In this document: positions 23,857-36,600 of the stretch, piece after piece
How the letters are laid out: each line of letters opens with the position of its first letter
Numbering within the stretch: position 1 is the first letter of the stretch
Source: Cladopsammia gracilis
Taxonomy: Eukaryota > Cnidaria > Anthozoa > Scleractinia > Dendrophylliidae
Length of the DNA: 64,000 bases
Reading direction: 5' to 3'
Assembly (NCBI GenBank): GCA_022457155.1
Contig: JAJGOT010000038.1
Coordinates: forward strand, 1,897,001-1,961,000
Notes under the pieces: generated by a model
The model's input: only the letters and a program-made list of their open reading frames with translations
Databases searched by the model: none
Told to the model about the DNA's origin: nothing
Position numbers and translations under genes: made by a program

Positions 23857-24229
23857 ATGGCTGACAAGCTCCAGGAATGTTTATCTCGATTTCCCATAGT
23901 TCAAACCAGCGTTGAAACCAGAGCAGATCGAAGCGCTTGAAGCTCTTATCGAAGGATGCGATGTCCTCGCTATTTTGCCTACTGGGTTCGGAAAGAGCCT
24001 TATGTATCAATCGTTTTGCCAAACAAAACTCTCTTTGAACCCGAAAGCGAGTGTTCTTGTGATTTCGCCGCTCAACAGCATCGTGGTCGAACCAGTCAAC
24101 GAATTAACTGAACTTAGCCTTCCTGCCATCCATTTGAAGGAGAACGATGCAGATTGCATGAAAGCTATCTTCGAAGGGAATTTTAACATCGCTAGAATGA
24201 ACCCACCTGTTGCCACTCATCGTCGCTAA
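23857..24229 (+). pseudogene. RecQ-like DEAH helicase, N-terminal fragment
   Basis: Starts MADKLQECLSRFP at 23857. After a frame change near 23905 it reads LKPEQIEALEALIEG (Q-motif region), LAILPTGFGKSLMYQ (Walker A, G-F-GKS) and VLVISPLNSIV (motif Ia), and stops at 24229. RecQ-type 3'-5' DNA helicases use these motifs for ATP-driven unwinding. The DEAH box, helicase C-terminal lobe and RQC domain are absent, so this is a fragment. Two other RecQ N-terminal pieces, at 39.2-39.4 and 60.5-60.8 kb on the other strand, indicate a repeatedly copied family. Confidence 0.75.
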
Positions 24230-24306
24230 CAATTGTCTGTCATTGCTCGGTCAGAGTCCGGTCACGCATAATCCTTCATCATGATCATCGCTATTTTGAG
24301 ACTTAA

Positions 24307-24962
24307 GGTGGCTCCTAATAGTTTAAACATCCCCATCATGATACATCTATGATATTCAATCACAGCTACACCAGTAAAGTTAAGAGAAAACTTTTAGTAC
24401 TGGTTTGTAAACACTTAACCAATGAACAAATTTAGGTGGCTACGACATCAAAATTTGTTACCATAGCAACGTCAAATGAGGCCAAAAAGACCCCATTTTC
24501 AACCTTTTGAGGCTAATAACTTCAAAACTGCTCGGTGAAATTTTTTGATTTTTATATATTTTCGTCTTATAAATATAACAAACTTTTGTGCCAATTTTTA
24601 AAAAAATCTGTACATAGGATTCAGAGATGTCATTTATACATAAATTTAAGGTAGCTCTGAACTCTATGTACAGAATTTTTAAAAAATTTGTTAAAATGTT
24701 TCTCTTGCCAATTAAACTAAAATATATCGAAAACAAAAACTTTCACCATGTAGTTTATAAGTTATTAGGCTCAAATGGTCTAAAATAGCGTATTTTTGAC
24801 CTCTTTTCGCGTTGCCATGGCAACGAATGATGACGTCATTTGGATACCACTTGGTTGACTGATAAAAGATTTACTGGTTTCACGTAAAATATTTTTAGCC
24901 ACACTCATCGGGCTAACTAATGGAATACAAAAGACGAGAGGGCTGAACAATATAGAGCCACC
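24307..24962. mobile_element. 656-bp fold-back element flanked by TTAA
   Basis: Ends GGTGGCTC / GAGCCACC are inverted and each is flanked by TTAA (24303-24306, 24963-24966). The interior is largely self-complementary: AAAATCTGTACATAGGATTC at about 24602 opposes the GAACTCTATGTACAGAATTT region near 24660, and CCATAGCAACG at about 24461 opposes GCCATGGCAACG near 24815. TTAA target sites are used by piggyBac and Kolobok elements. There is no ORF of interest, so it is non-autonomous. Confidence 0.75.
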
Positions 24963-25038
24963 TTAAATTCAGTCAGAAAGTCAGGACAAAATAGCGCATA
25001 TCCTTAGAATCCCTCTTTTCCTCAAAGAAAGAATTAAG

Positions 25039-25060
25039 CATATATATATATATATATATT
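25039..25060. repeat. (TA)n microsatellite
   Basis: About eleven TA dinucleotides. Confidence 0.9.
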
Positions 25061-25546
25061 CCAACTTTAATTTCATTTTTGACATTTCTAAGACCGTTTT
25101 AAGATTCGCTCTTCGTAATCTTCCGGAAACCGGACGTTCCACGCACAATGATTGTCAATGACGAAAAAGGAAACTTCATTACGAAAGACATCGCAGCTGT
25201 CAAAGCCAGGCAAACACTGAAAAACAATTCTATCTTTTGCCTCAACTGATTCTCAAGCTGTCGCAGTGCCTGTATATTTTTCTGAATTTTCTGTCTTTTC
25301 TTGTAATCTTCACGTATATGTTTCTGTCTTTCCTACACACCACGACCGTGGATCAGGAAAAAAAGATGAAAAAGGTCTGAAAAGGCTAATTTTCGTTATC
25401 TAAGATCATTTGGTGACTTTGGTTTTTGAATAAAGAATTGTTTTGGCATAGTCGACATAGAGACAAATAAATAAAACATAATGCGATGCTTTGTTATCTA
25501 AGACCCTAATTTCAACTTTTTAATGACTCCACTTTTGATCTTAGAT

Positions 25547-27340
25547 AAGTCAGATAAATATCCTGAGTGGTCTACAAGTGGCTCTGACTTTTCAGAAGTT
25601 TCTTCCTCTGACAATTGTTACGATTTGTCAGAAAGAACCAGCCAGGGTGGACGGGACAGTCCGGGAAAACGCAAAACCAGCACAGAGCTGAAAACCTCGG
25701 AGGCCAAAAGACCCCGCCCAAGTTATCAGGCACCCATCTCGAGTTTTCTGACAAAGGGCGTCAATCAGCAAAGTGATGCAGCCGACAACCAGAGTTCCTT
25801 CACTGAGCTATCAGTTATGGCTATGGGTCCGCCATTGGACGCTTTAATTGAAGTGTTCAAATTTGGACATTCAAAACGCTGCTACTCCAGGTTTACTATT
25901 GTGACCTTTTCATGCACTACTGGTATTCTTGCCGAGTGCAAGCAGTTAGTGAAAAGGGACTATGGTGTAACAGGAGATGCTCGACGCGCAAACGTGGGCC
26001 AATTTAACATAGACATCGGTATCTGTGGGAGAACCGATGTTAATGTTCCCACCTTCTTGGCCCAGAGGCAGAATGGCAGAATGTTAACCAAAGATTACAT
26101 GCTTTTGGGTGAGTAGTGTTTTTTTTATTGCAGCTAATTATTATTAAGTGCAAATATCGTAAAAACTCGTTCACAAACCTTAACGTTTTACCCGAGAAAC
26201 GATTAACGCGACCACTACCTCACGCTACCTTCTTTGTCTACTCCAGTGCGAATTGTTGAGGTGCAATACCGGGCTGTTCCTGGTGTCCCAAGTAAGACCA
26301 TGAAGGTCATTAGGACAAAAGCAAGAAATGACCATTCTTCGAAGGATGAAGGTCTTTCAAAAGCTTTGAGGACATGGAATTTAGGGTGACGGAAGAGTGC
26401 TGTTTGAGTTCGACCGCTCTCCTGAACAGGCAACTCGGCTGGAACGCTTCAAGCAAGGTATAACTGAGACACATTACTGTTTATCGTGTTATACATACAT
26501 GGAACACATCGTGTTGTAATGTCTAAATATTTTTTAGATTGCGCCTGTGCTTTTGATGCTATGTTAAGCCATTAGACAAGTCACTTCGTGTGTTTCAACA
26601 ATTAACAGGGTCCAACAGAGGGTCAAATAGTAATTCCAAGGACAAGTAATTCCAAGGAGTTGGGTACTTTTCGCTTTAGAGAGGGAAATTAACTTAGCTT
26701 TATGTGCTGAAAAGAGATTGATTTTCGGCAATTTTTCAACAGATCACTGGTAAAACTGCCGCCCGATTGTGAAGAGTGGAGACATTAGGAGCCTGATGGC
26801 TCCCAGAACCGACAGAACCTCTACTTCGTCAGCTCAAGACAACGAAGACAGTTCAAAGTAAGTGCAGGTGGTTGGCGGAAATGGATTGAAAATGTCGCAA
26901 AAGTGACTATGGCAATAAGCCGAAATAAACTCTGTATCGCGAGATCCGGTACTAAAAACAACAATAAATGATCGTTTTATTGACGTCACTTTATCTTGAG
27001 AAGTATTACTACGCTTATTCTACGGATGTGCAATTTCCCTACACCACCTGCACCAATATCGAGGCCCTGTTAGGGAATTTAGGGATAAGGGACAACTGTC
27101 CTTAGCATTATAGGAATAGGGGGTAATTGAACCCTTCCAAACAGACACTAACAGGGCCTTAATATTATCCTTACAGAGATGGACATTCATACTACATCAA
27201 ATGTAATTAGTTCTGATTTTAATTTCGCTGGTAAATATTTCGTAAACATTACGTCATTTAGGAATGGTGTTAGTGACTTGGAGGACCAAACGTCACCAGA
27301 CGATATCGAGAGTGACGAGGACAGCTTTCCTTGTGTGTAA
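25547..27340 (+). pseudogene. 5' exons of a decayed multi-exon gene (upstream of the NHL gene)
   Basis: Exon 25547-26109 (acceptor GATCTTAG, donor TTGG|GTGAGT) encodes a Ser/Asp-rich, Lys/Arg-containing region (SPGKRKTSTELKTSEAKRPR, a possible nuclear signal) and then DYGVTGDARRANVGQFNIDI. Exon about 26247-26457 has RIVEVQYRAVPGVPSKTMKV, then a frameshift, then GRVLFEFDRSPEQATRLERF. Small exon-like pieces follow at 26751-26857 (FK|GTAAGT) and 27262-27338 (NGVSDLEDQTSPDDIESDED). Spacing and strand suggest one gene that continues into 27.5-30.4 kb. I do not recognise these N-terminal parts. Confidence 0.45.
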
Positions 27341-27540
27341 GTTTATAAGCTGTTAACCGTTACTGTCGTTACTTATTGAAACATTACCAAATACAGCAAC
27401 AATCTCAGCTATGTGTATATGGAGTTGTTGTTCGTTTATATGCCAATAAACATAAATGACTACAAGCTAGCAGAATTTGTAATAAAAAGTTATAAACAAA
27501 ATATAAATTTGTATTGCCCAGGTTAATAGTTTGAATAGCT

Positions 27541-28492
27541 ATGTCGTCTATTATTGAAATTACTGGGTTCCCTATTTGGATAACAGACCCTCATTATAAC
27601 CAATATTTTTTAAGGGTATTTGAAGATCTTGATCCCGTTGTGGTAATGCTACAGCAGGAAGTTCAGTCAAAGAGACTTGGAAAAGATCACATTTTCTACA
27701 AGTGTGTGAAAGGCGCATTAGAGTTTGCTACAAAGTCTTCAAATCCCCGGGAACAGTTTTCCCATGATGAAACGGTGCAAACATATATGGAAACCTTACA
27801 ATTTCATGGCAAGCCTAAAACAATGAACTTGTTGAGGGGACCAGGCCACTTAAAACAAGGTCGTGGAGGTGCATTTAAATTTCAATGGAAAGACTGGAAC
27901 CTTCCCTTTGTTCCATCAAAAACAACAAGGGACAAAACCAAAGCGGGCTATACTACCTGCAATGGTATTATTAAAAGTCTACTTGTTGCGTATTAACTTC
28001 TTGCAAGGGAAACAAAAGAGTGGTGTTCAAACGCTATTGCAAACAACATCCCAAATATTAATACCCGCAATCCTAGCAATGGACGGATTGAGTCTCAAAC
28101 CCGGATTGCAGTTTGATAGGCGCATCAAAGAACTTGTGGGACTGATATTTCCAGTGGATGTCAACCATGTTAAGAACAATCCTAGCCCTGACCCTAACGA
28201 GCTGCGCAAATTGTTTGTAGTTGAAGCAAACGCTGCAGTTTTGACAACATTGGACAACAAACTGTCCTTGCCGATTGGAAACGACTTCACATCAAAGGGT
28301 TTAAATGGCAATGACCTGAAAAATCGTATAGAAACTCGAGTGAAGCAGCTTCAAATCTGCCTACATTGCCTGCTTACCTCAACGGAAACTCACGAAAATG
28401 TCATAGTGTCCTCTGGGGCAAATTGTAACCGTCACTGTGAAGGTAAGGCGTGGTCGGTACTCTTTTCATTAGCATACAAGGAAATCGGTTAA
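27541..28492 (+). pseudogene. middle exon of the same decayed gene
   Basis: Frame 27541-27996 (ITGFPIWITDPHYNQYFLRV, KGALEFATKSSNPREQF) changes near 27990 to a frame running to the donor CACTGTGAAG|GTAAGG at 28442. The second part has GLQFDRRIKELVGLIFPVDV, FVVEANAAVLTTLDNKLSLP, QICLHCLL and CNRHC. Cysteine pairs at the end and at the start of the next exon (CRTC, CHRC) suggest one zinc-binding module split by an intron. Domain identity is unknown to me. Confidence 0.5.
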
Positions 28493-28724
28493 TCGCTTTC
28501 CATGATGTGCAAGCCCTAGAAAATCGCAAATGTTAAACTGTAAGGGATACAATTCCCTTTTAAAGAAAGCCGGTATAAGATGAATAGAACTTTGAAAATA
28601 AAGTGTGTCGAGGGTAGCCTTAACAGCTTTTGAAACTCTATAGTCAGATTCAAAAGAAAGTAGCTAGAATTACATGCATTAAAATATAGGATATTATATT
28701 ATATACATATATATATTGCATTAG

Positions 28725-30390
28725 GAGTACTCAAGTGTGTAGGACCTGCGATGAAAGCGGCCAATCCTTTGTAGAGGCTCCACTTCGAGCGTGTCATCGT
28801 TGCATCGCCTCCGGAAAACAGTGTGTTGGTCTGTTTATTCCAGTGTGGACTGCTGATTGTGAAGAAAGCAACAAGCAAGCCATGCAAAGGTTAATAGAAG
28901 TGAAGAAGAATGGAACAGTTAGCGCCGAGTTGCAATTTTTATTGCCTTTACCAGAGGCAACTCACGTTGCAAAGTGCCTAAAAGGTAGCTTTGCGAACTG
29001 GTTCTTGTTGAAGGCGGGAGAAAGATTCAACCTTTCCAACTTGAGGGTTTTGTACAATGACCGAGATGTTCAAATGAGAAAAAGAATGCGAGCTGCTGTT
29101 ACTTTCGCTGCTGTGAGAAACCGAGATCGAATGTCAGTCCCTGACCTGCTCACTATCAACAAAGAATCCGTGCGAGTCATTTTACGAGGTGAGACATACA
29201 GTCCAAACTCTGATTCCCGAGCCCTGCCGACTCTACAAAGGAAACGCAAGAGGAGGTCTAATGCACCCAACAGGACTCTGTATTGCCCCTGAAGGGAAAT
29301 TGATCATCACTGACAATAGCAAGTCCAGATTATTTCAAGGACGATTACATTACCCCGTAGATGTAAGCGAGCTGAGCAGCCATTTAAAGAACCCAAATGG
29401 AGTAGCCTGCCAGTACTGGCAACAACCGGGTGGCATTTTTGATTCAGAATCCTGCTGTCCTCCTTTGACCAAAGAGTATGAAGGTGGACGATCTCCGACA
29501 ACATCTGGAAGAACGAGGCATCTCATTCAGGAAGAACTGGTCAAACGCTTGAGTGACTGGATTTGCAATGAGCAACATAGACATGACATTGACGTCACCA
29601 AACTCAACTCCCTTCCACTGAGCGTGCCAACCATAACTCCTCTAGCTCTCTGTGGGTGTGGCGACGATCTACTGTTCCTTTCAGATTTGAAAAGCTCCTC
29701 CATCAAGCAAGTAGCAATCAGAAACAATGGAGCAGTCTTGAAAGGAACTGTGGTCTCAGTTATACCCTTACCACAAGGCATTTTGCCATATGGTATTTCT
29801 GTTGCAGACAATAACCTTTATGTTGCAGACTCAAGAGACATTGGTGGACTCATTTGTTTTAACTTGTCAGATGGTAGGTCCACGGTACTAGTCCAAAACA
29901 ACTCTACCGAATGCCAGCGTATCCACGGTATTTCTGTTTCAAATAGAGGTGACGTCATCTTTACAGACTGAGACGCAAGGAAAGTAAAACGGTTCAGAAA
30001 CGGGACGGTCACTGACATTGCTGGCTCTGGTAGAACCCTATCTCAAGACGGTTCTTCCCTATCAGCATCTTTTGTCCAGCCAACCGCTATTTGTGTCGAA
30101 GAGAACACGATATCCGATACTGCAGTTGGTCGAGTGTGCATAATCTCCCCCATGTCCTCTCTGTGTTCATACCTGGAACAAAACGATACTATCTGTACAA
30201 CCTTCGGTATTCATCTTCGTGGCACACCTCCTCAAATTGTTCCTATCAACCAGGGAATTACTGCTTTGCGTGCAGTCTTGTCATGGTTGAACGGTTGGGA
30301 GAGAGAAACGCAAGAGTCACATGGTTGCACAGGAGCAGTTCAAGGTCCTCAAGGCATTTCCTCCTCTAAGAGCATATTAAGTGTTAACAT
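28725..30390 (+). pseudogene. NHL-type beta-propeller gene remnant
   Basis: 28725-29290 (acceptor TTGCATTAG) has CRTC and CHRC cysteines, VWTADCEESNKQAMQRLIEV, GSFANWFLLKAGERFNLSNL and RNRDRMSVPDLL. After a frame change near 29210, 29215-29971 reads HPTGLCIAPEGKLIITDN, GVACQYWQQPGGIFDSESCC, ILPYGISVADNNLYVADS and IHGISVSNRGDVIFTD. These are repeats of the NHL type (hydrophobic-P-x-G-I-x-V, then YVADS), which form a beta-propeller for protein or RNA binding. A TGA at 29969 and further frame changes to 30390 kill it. Likely a paralogue of an intact gene elsewhere in the genome. Confidence 0.6.
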
Positions 30391-30550
30391 GATAACTGAG
30401 ACTCTGCAGTCGCTTAAAGAAACCATGTTCAATCTTCTCTACACCTTGCTTAATAAAAGCATCTTTAAAGTTTTCGAGGGACGTTTTCTTTAGAAAGGTC
30501 AAAAACTGATCATCACGATCATTGACCGTGTTTTCCTCGACGTCCGCCAT
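30377..30550 (-). CDS. first exon of a divergent gene, SAM-domain-like start
   Basis: From the ATG at 30550 in an AAGATGGCGG context: MADVEENTVNDRDDQFLTFL, then KKTSLENFKDAFIKQGVEKI. The L-x-x-F-L ... L-x-x-F-x-D-A-F-x-x-x-G-V-x-x-I spacing fits the first helices of a SAM domain. Homology probably ends around 30430, where a splice donor should fall, and the frame then runs on to about 30377 into the neighbouring pseudogene. Only this exon is visible. An in-frame upstream ATG (about 30610) exists, but 30550 has the better context. Confidence 0.4.
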   Translation of the reverse strand: MADVEENTVNDRDDQFLTFLKKTSLENFKDAFIKQGVEKIEHGFFKRLQSLSYHVNT

Positions 30551-30622
30551 CTTGGAAAAAGGCCAGGTTGCCAAATACAATGCAGTCTTGTTTTCAGTCT
30601 TACTCGACATTTGATCGGGAAA
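30551..30622. promoter_or_regulatory. divergent promoter region, 72 bp between opposed ATGs
   Basis: Two ATGGCG starts face away from each other (30550 minus, 30623 plus). The gap has no TATA box. Both starts sit in an AAGATGGCGG / AAAATGGCG context, which resembles YY1-like sites common at TATA-less metazoan promoters. Confidence 0.4.
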
Positions 30623-33600
30623 ATGGCGCCAACGACAAGGGGAAGAGATGTTCATCAAAATTTCAATTCAGCTTTCCTTGGTTTCAAGAATATAGAAGTA
30701 TCAGTGTGTAACATGACTGTTACTCAAGCTCGTGAAATGTTGTTAGAGAAATCGCGATCGACAATATCTGAATTATCAAGAACCAGAATAGATTCCTGGG
30801 TCAGTCTTCTAGATGAGCTGAGCGTAAATCCCTGCCTGCCATTTGAAGCAGCATACCAGGAGTATGCAGCTAAAATTAGTACCGTGGCACTTTCAAAGTG
30901 CAAGAGTTGTGTTTCGACATACGCTTTTATCGAAAAGCGGACTTCCAGTGATCATCGCCCATGCTAAAGGACAAAGGTACTTTATAGCTCAGAATTATGG
31001 GGGAGGGGGGAGTGGGGTTGTTTGGTTTTGTTATATTTTATATATAAAGTATTAAAATGGAGAGCTCTTGCTCCAAAAGTGGGAACATGTCATGTTTTTT
31101 TCAACAAACTTTATATCTTAAACTGTGATTTGTGCAACAGAATTGATGCCAAGATAATATAAAAACTTTATGAATATGAGGAGGGGATGGGGCTTTATTG
31201 ACAATGGGCACTTATAAATGGGGGGAGAGAGCCTATTGTATTGTGTTGTAGCCACTTTTATAATTTAAGCTTTATATAATTATTATTCTGTATATCGTCC
31301 TAGATTTGTATGTCTACAAGAAAAGCCTCTAGATTTCATACCTCTCTGGAAGAGCATAGATAAGGTGTTGGACACAGATGAGCAAGAAACCCTAGAAATA
31401 CCTTTAGCAATATCAGCTTATTTGAAGACAATCATGAATTTGATGTCATCTGCGAAGGACAGAGCTATACTTCAGTTTGTGCTGGGTGCCATTTATTCCA
31501 ACAGTCAGCTGAGGTATGCATTTGGATACACTTCCAAAACTGCAAATGCAATAAGCAAAGAAGTCCAAGACTTCGTCACACAGGCAGAGATTGAAACAAG
31601 TAGGTCTACCTGTTTGTCAGAGTCAGAGTTTTCAGAAACAATTACAAAACTGGCAAATAGCATTGAAAAATGCGAAAGCATGTTGGAAAGAAAACGAAAG
31701 CGCCTTAGTGAGGAAGAGATTGATGAGAGGGAATTTGACATAGGGAACAAAAAGAGACGTTTGAATGACATGCATCAAAATGCCAAACATTTTAAGTCAC
31801 AATTTGCAAAGAAACACTTTTCTAAATGGAAAAACACCCTAAAAGTACAAAGTGGAAAGAAGTTGGGCAAGTACACTATAAATAGAGGTGCTGAACGTGC
31901 AATTTACTCTGTACTGGCTGAGCAGCTCAAAGCACACAGAAGGCGTTGGGGAGATGAGGGCACAGGTTATATTGAAGCTGATGAGAAAAGGCTTCTTAAA
32001 AGGGAGATGAGGAGAATTGCCAATAAGTATCTTGCTGCCAAGGGCCTTCCTCTCATTAAGAGTACTGAAACTGTGAGGTCATGGGGAAGGCCACAGAACA
32101 AATCTAGTCGCCAAGCCAAACAACACCGTGGCCAAAACCTTTGGGCATTTGTCAAATCACAGAAGAAGTCTGGGCAAAGGCATGTCAATGTCCATTATAA
32201 CCGTGCACATATTGAACACTATACCAGACTTGCATTTGGAAAGTCTTTAGTAGATTTGTCCAAATATGTTGTACGCCGAGCTATGGATGATAAGGCCTAT
32301 GTCAGATGTGGCACCTCAGAGGGATTTTCACGCCCACTCCATCCTCCCATCCAGCCAGCTACAACACCATTTGAAATGCCATCCAGTGATTATCCTGATA
32401 CTGTGGGATACGTCTCTCCAGGGGTTATCCTTTTAGTCAATGAAATGGAGGAAGTTGAACACCAAGGCAGGGACAAGTTCACCCCGACAGATGTCACCGT
32501 CACAGTTACCTGTAAGCCAAAACATGTGTACCCCAGCTCTGCAACAAATTGGGCAGATGACATGTTTTCTGTCCGGTATTGTATGCGCAAAGAACATGAG
32601 GTGGAAAGAGAAAGTCAATTAACCCTCCCAGATGACGTTTTGTATGTCTTGGTTATGCTAAGAGACACCCTCCTACAGTATGAGCTGATGAGCATCCCAG
32701 ATGATTATCTCCGAGCCTGTGAGGGAGGTGATCATTTGGCTAGAGAGAAATTGCGTCATGATGTCTTGATTAAACGTCTGGACATGTCTCTCAGCACTGA
32801 ACTGTGTGGAATCTGTACAGCCAATTTGTGTGATGATCATGAATTTGAAAGGGCAGCTCTCCAAAATTGGTATTTAAACAAAACATCTTTATATAAAATG
32901 TGATTATAATACATATTAAGTATATTGTTAGTATCCCCTCCTTTAATATACCATTGCCTATCAACCAATCAAACATCAGGATTCGCAATATACATGTAAT
33001 ATAGCAAGTTTTTAATAATTGATAAAAGATTATGACAATTTTGAGTTTTGAATTCTAAAGTATCATGAGCTATCATGTGCCCTTTCACCAAGGCTAATTA
33101 CATATAAGATGCTTTTATATTAAAGGTATACAGTTTATTATTCTTAAATTTGTCATAGGTGAAATGCTTGCACATCATGAGGTACTTTCTGCTGAAGCAC
33201 AGAATACATCCTACTCTGCAGCTACTGCAAGCTGTAAAGAAATTAGAATCCATCTTGAGACCAGTGGTCTGCCTCAACACAAGTTAGTTCAAGTTATTTT
33301 ATATATTATATATGTTGTGGTTCAAATTTTTCCTCGGTTTAAAATTTTTTAAACTAATTTGATCTTCATTTTCCTTTGTTCAAGATTATGATAATGAATA
33401 CAAGATTAAGAAAAATCAAAAACTGGTTTGAAAAATTTAAAAACAAGAAAAAATTTGAACCACAACATATCTATTGTAATTGTGAATTACAAATTAAAAT
33501 TTACTGTTGTGTATCTGTATACAGTGCACTGTAAAGGGTGCAATATTAAATTAATGATGTTCTTTTTGATATATCCCATAGACCTATTGACATTCAAACA

Positions 33601-36600
33601 ACTGATGCTGGCGCCGGGGTTTCTACAAATGAGAAGATGAGCCAACTTCGTCTAGCTGAATGTTTTATGATCAATGGGCTGGACCTCCAAGCTAGGTTTC
33701 ATTATGCACCAGGTAATAAATCTTGTGTTATATTAAAATTCTGTAATATAAAGAATGAAATATTGACTTATGGCATTTAAAAAATGTACACTGCCATGAA
33801 GTTTTTTTTTCCATTAACATTGTATGCACAGGTCTATGTCCATTTAAGTATCAACATGTACACTTGGAGAGGCCAGGTTCAAACAAAAAACCTTCTGTTT
33901 GAGAGCCCAGTGTGTTATTAACCACTAGGCCACTGTGCCTCCACAGTATGTACAGCATACTTTCAACCTTCACTTGTTGAATACACTTTTTAATTTTAAA
34001 TATCTTTCTTTCAGGTGACTCTGCTTGTCACATAGCAGAAAAAGTGATGCGTTCCCTTAATGAATGTCTAGGGGATGGAAGAGCAATTCCAGTACGTTAT
34101 GATGACTCCTCTGTTCTGGATAGCTTATCTGAATTATCCAAGGATGAACTCAAAAAGGCAAAAGAAAAGAAAATGGAAAATGCTGCTATTGAGTGTGCAA
34201 ACCAGGTGAGTCAACGATTTAGTGGTAAAACCTGCATGGGCACATCAATTCATTCAAGACTACCATCACTTCAACGGCATTTGACATTTTTCTTTGATGA
34301 AGAGTACATGCAGAAATGCTGCACCAATGCATCATCGGCCTCCAACCTTGAATTATGTGCAGGCTCTGCTTACTTCAACTTTGTACACAAATTCTTTCAC
34401 AGCCACTACTATTTATATGACAATGGCTGTGAAGGAATAAGAAATGGATGCATCGAATAGGGAAAGCAAATGTGTCAATTTCACCAAAACATTGAAAATA
34501 AGGCACTTCTTTCAAATGGCTGGCGGGGTGAGTCAGTCCAGCGTGTACCTCCTCCTGTACAAGATTATTCTGAGACCTCCTCCTTCCATTACTGCACCCT
34601 CCAACAAACATGGAATGGTGATGTCTGTGAAAAGTTTGGTGTGAAGAAAGACATAGTCAAAGATGCCACAAAGAGGGAACTAAATGACTTTTGCCCACGC
34701 AAGCAACTTGAAAAGCTGTTTGAATCTTGTGGTGAACCAGACTTACAACTAAAAGAGTTTATCCATCAAGATGGTTCTGTGTCAGTAAGCTGCATAGACA
34801 ATAATAAAATGTTGCAAACTTAAGATGAGCAGCTGGACAGTTTTGTGGAGAAATTTGTTGGTGAGGATCTTCGGAAGACTACAGAAAATGAGATTAGAAG
34901 AAGATATAACCTGAAGGTCAAATCTGAAATAATCAAGAAGTCCAAAGCAAGTGTGAAAGCTGTGGAAAAGGCAAAATCATACCAAGATATTGACTGGGAA
35001 AAACACATCTCTGAGAACTCTTTAGACAAACTCTACGTGTCACAGCTTAACCTGTACTTAGTACAGCATTTGAATATGACCAGAGCAGAGTGTGACAAAA
35101 AAGGATACACAAAAGAGAAGAAGATACAAGACATAAAAGCCAATTTCTTTGGCAGACAGCTTAACAGCTCATCCAAGAAACAAAACAATGGTCCAACTTT
35201 AATCTCATTAAAAGGTACCACGCATAGTCACCCATCTTCAAACATCACAAGTCAACCTCCTTCTGCAAATTCCTCGACACTACATGTTCCACCTTGGGGT
35301 GGCACCCTAAATAATACTGCTCACATGTTAACACAATCATTAACAAACACTTGCCCCATTGATAATTATTTGACTATATTCTGTGTGCTATTAACTGACC
35401 ACAAGAAGTTACATCAAGAACTTGTGAAGTCAACAGAGATTTTTGCTGGAACCCTCATTCACATCAAAAATTTATTTGACACCAGAATGTTTCCTGAAGC
35501 AAAACTTGAATGGCTGCATTTGTTTCCAGCAAGATTTGACCTCACAGCACCAATCATTGATTTGTGGGGAAATGAGGATGACCTCTTTCTCTCAAGGCTT
35601 CAGCCTGTCTTGCGAACAACATATACTGGAACCTGTTCTTCGCCTGCATGCCCAGCCCAACAGGTGGATTATGTCTCCCACAACGTTACATTAAGGTACT
35701 TGCCTGCAACATTTTATGCATTTATGCATGGCTTTTAAATGATATACCCTTCCATGGAAAGTACAACCAGTCAGAATATTAAAGCATATATTTGTATGTT
35801 GCTATTAAAATGTTGCCTGTATGTCTGTGTGTTGTATGTTATCTTTTGTTTTAATTTTATGTATGTCTGTATGTATGCACAAGTACATGCATGTCTTCTC
35901 ATATATAAACCCTATTAAAATAATGTATTTAATGTGTTATTTTCAAGTGAGGTTGGCATACCACCTCCAGGATTTCTGCAGATGAGTCTTGACGAGTGGA
36001 TGTCAACAGATCATGTGAAAACACTGTGCGGTTCCACTCTTCTGGGTCCACTTACAGGTGGTAGCCCCCACTTTTTTGGGACAGTTCTTAGTCAGTGCCC
36101 TACTTCTGGTCAATTTGTGTAAGTTATACACATTATTGTTAATTTAAAACAAATAACGTTTAACTGAATTTTTGCATCAAATCAAAATAGAAGCATTGTC
36201 ACATCAGCATATAGACCATGTAGCTGAAGCTCTTGAGTAGGGTGCTGATGTAAACGTTCATTTCCATGTTTAAATTTGTCCTATTTATAAATATCCTTTG
36301 AAATCATTAAATGTATTTATTATAATAGGATTATATGATTAATTGTACAAGTTATTGGTTTTCCATGTAGGCAACAACTCCAAGCATATTGTGGTGGACA
36401 ACGGTCTTACCAAAGGCGGACATTTGTACGTGGAAGTCCTCCATTTATCCCCCTTGTCTTGGATCACTTTGCCACAAAGGGGATTCTTGCAGATATTTCT
36501 CAGTCACCCCCAGATATCAAGCTTGAAGGACACAGGTAAGCAGTTAGGGTTCACCACTCCATGTGTGTGTTGATACAGTAACACTTTTAAAATGTGCAAA

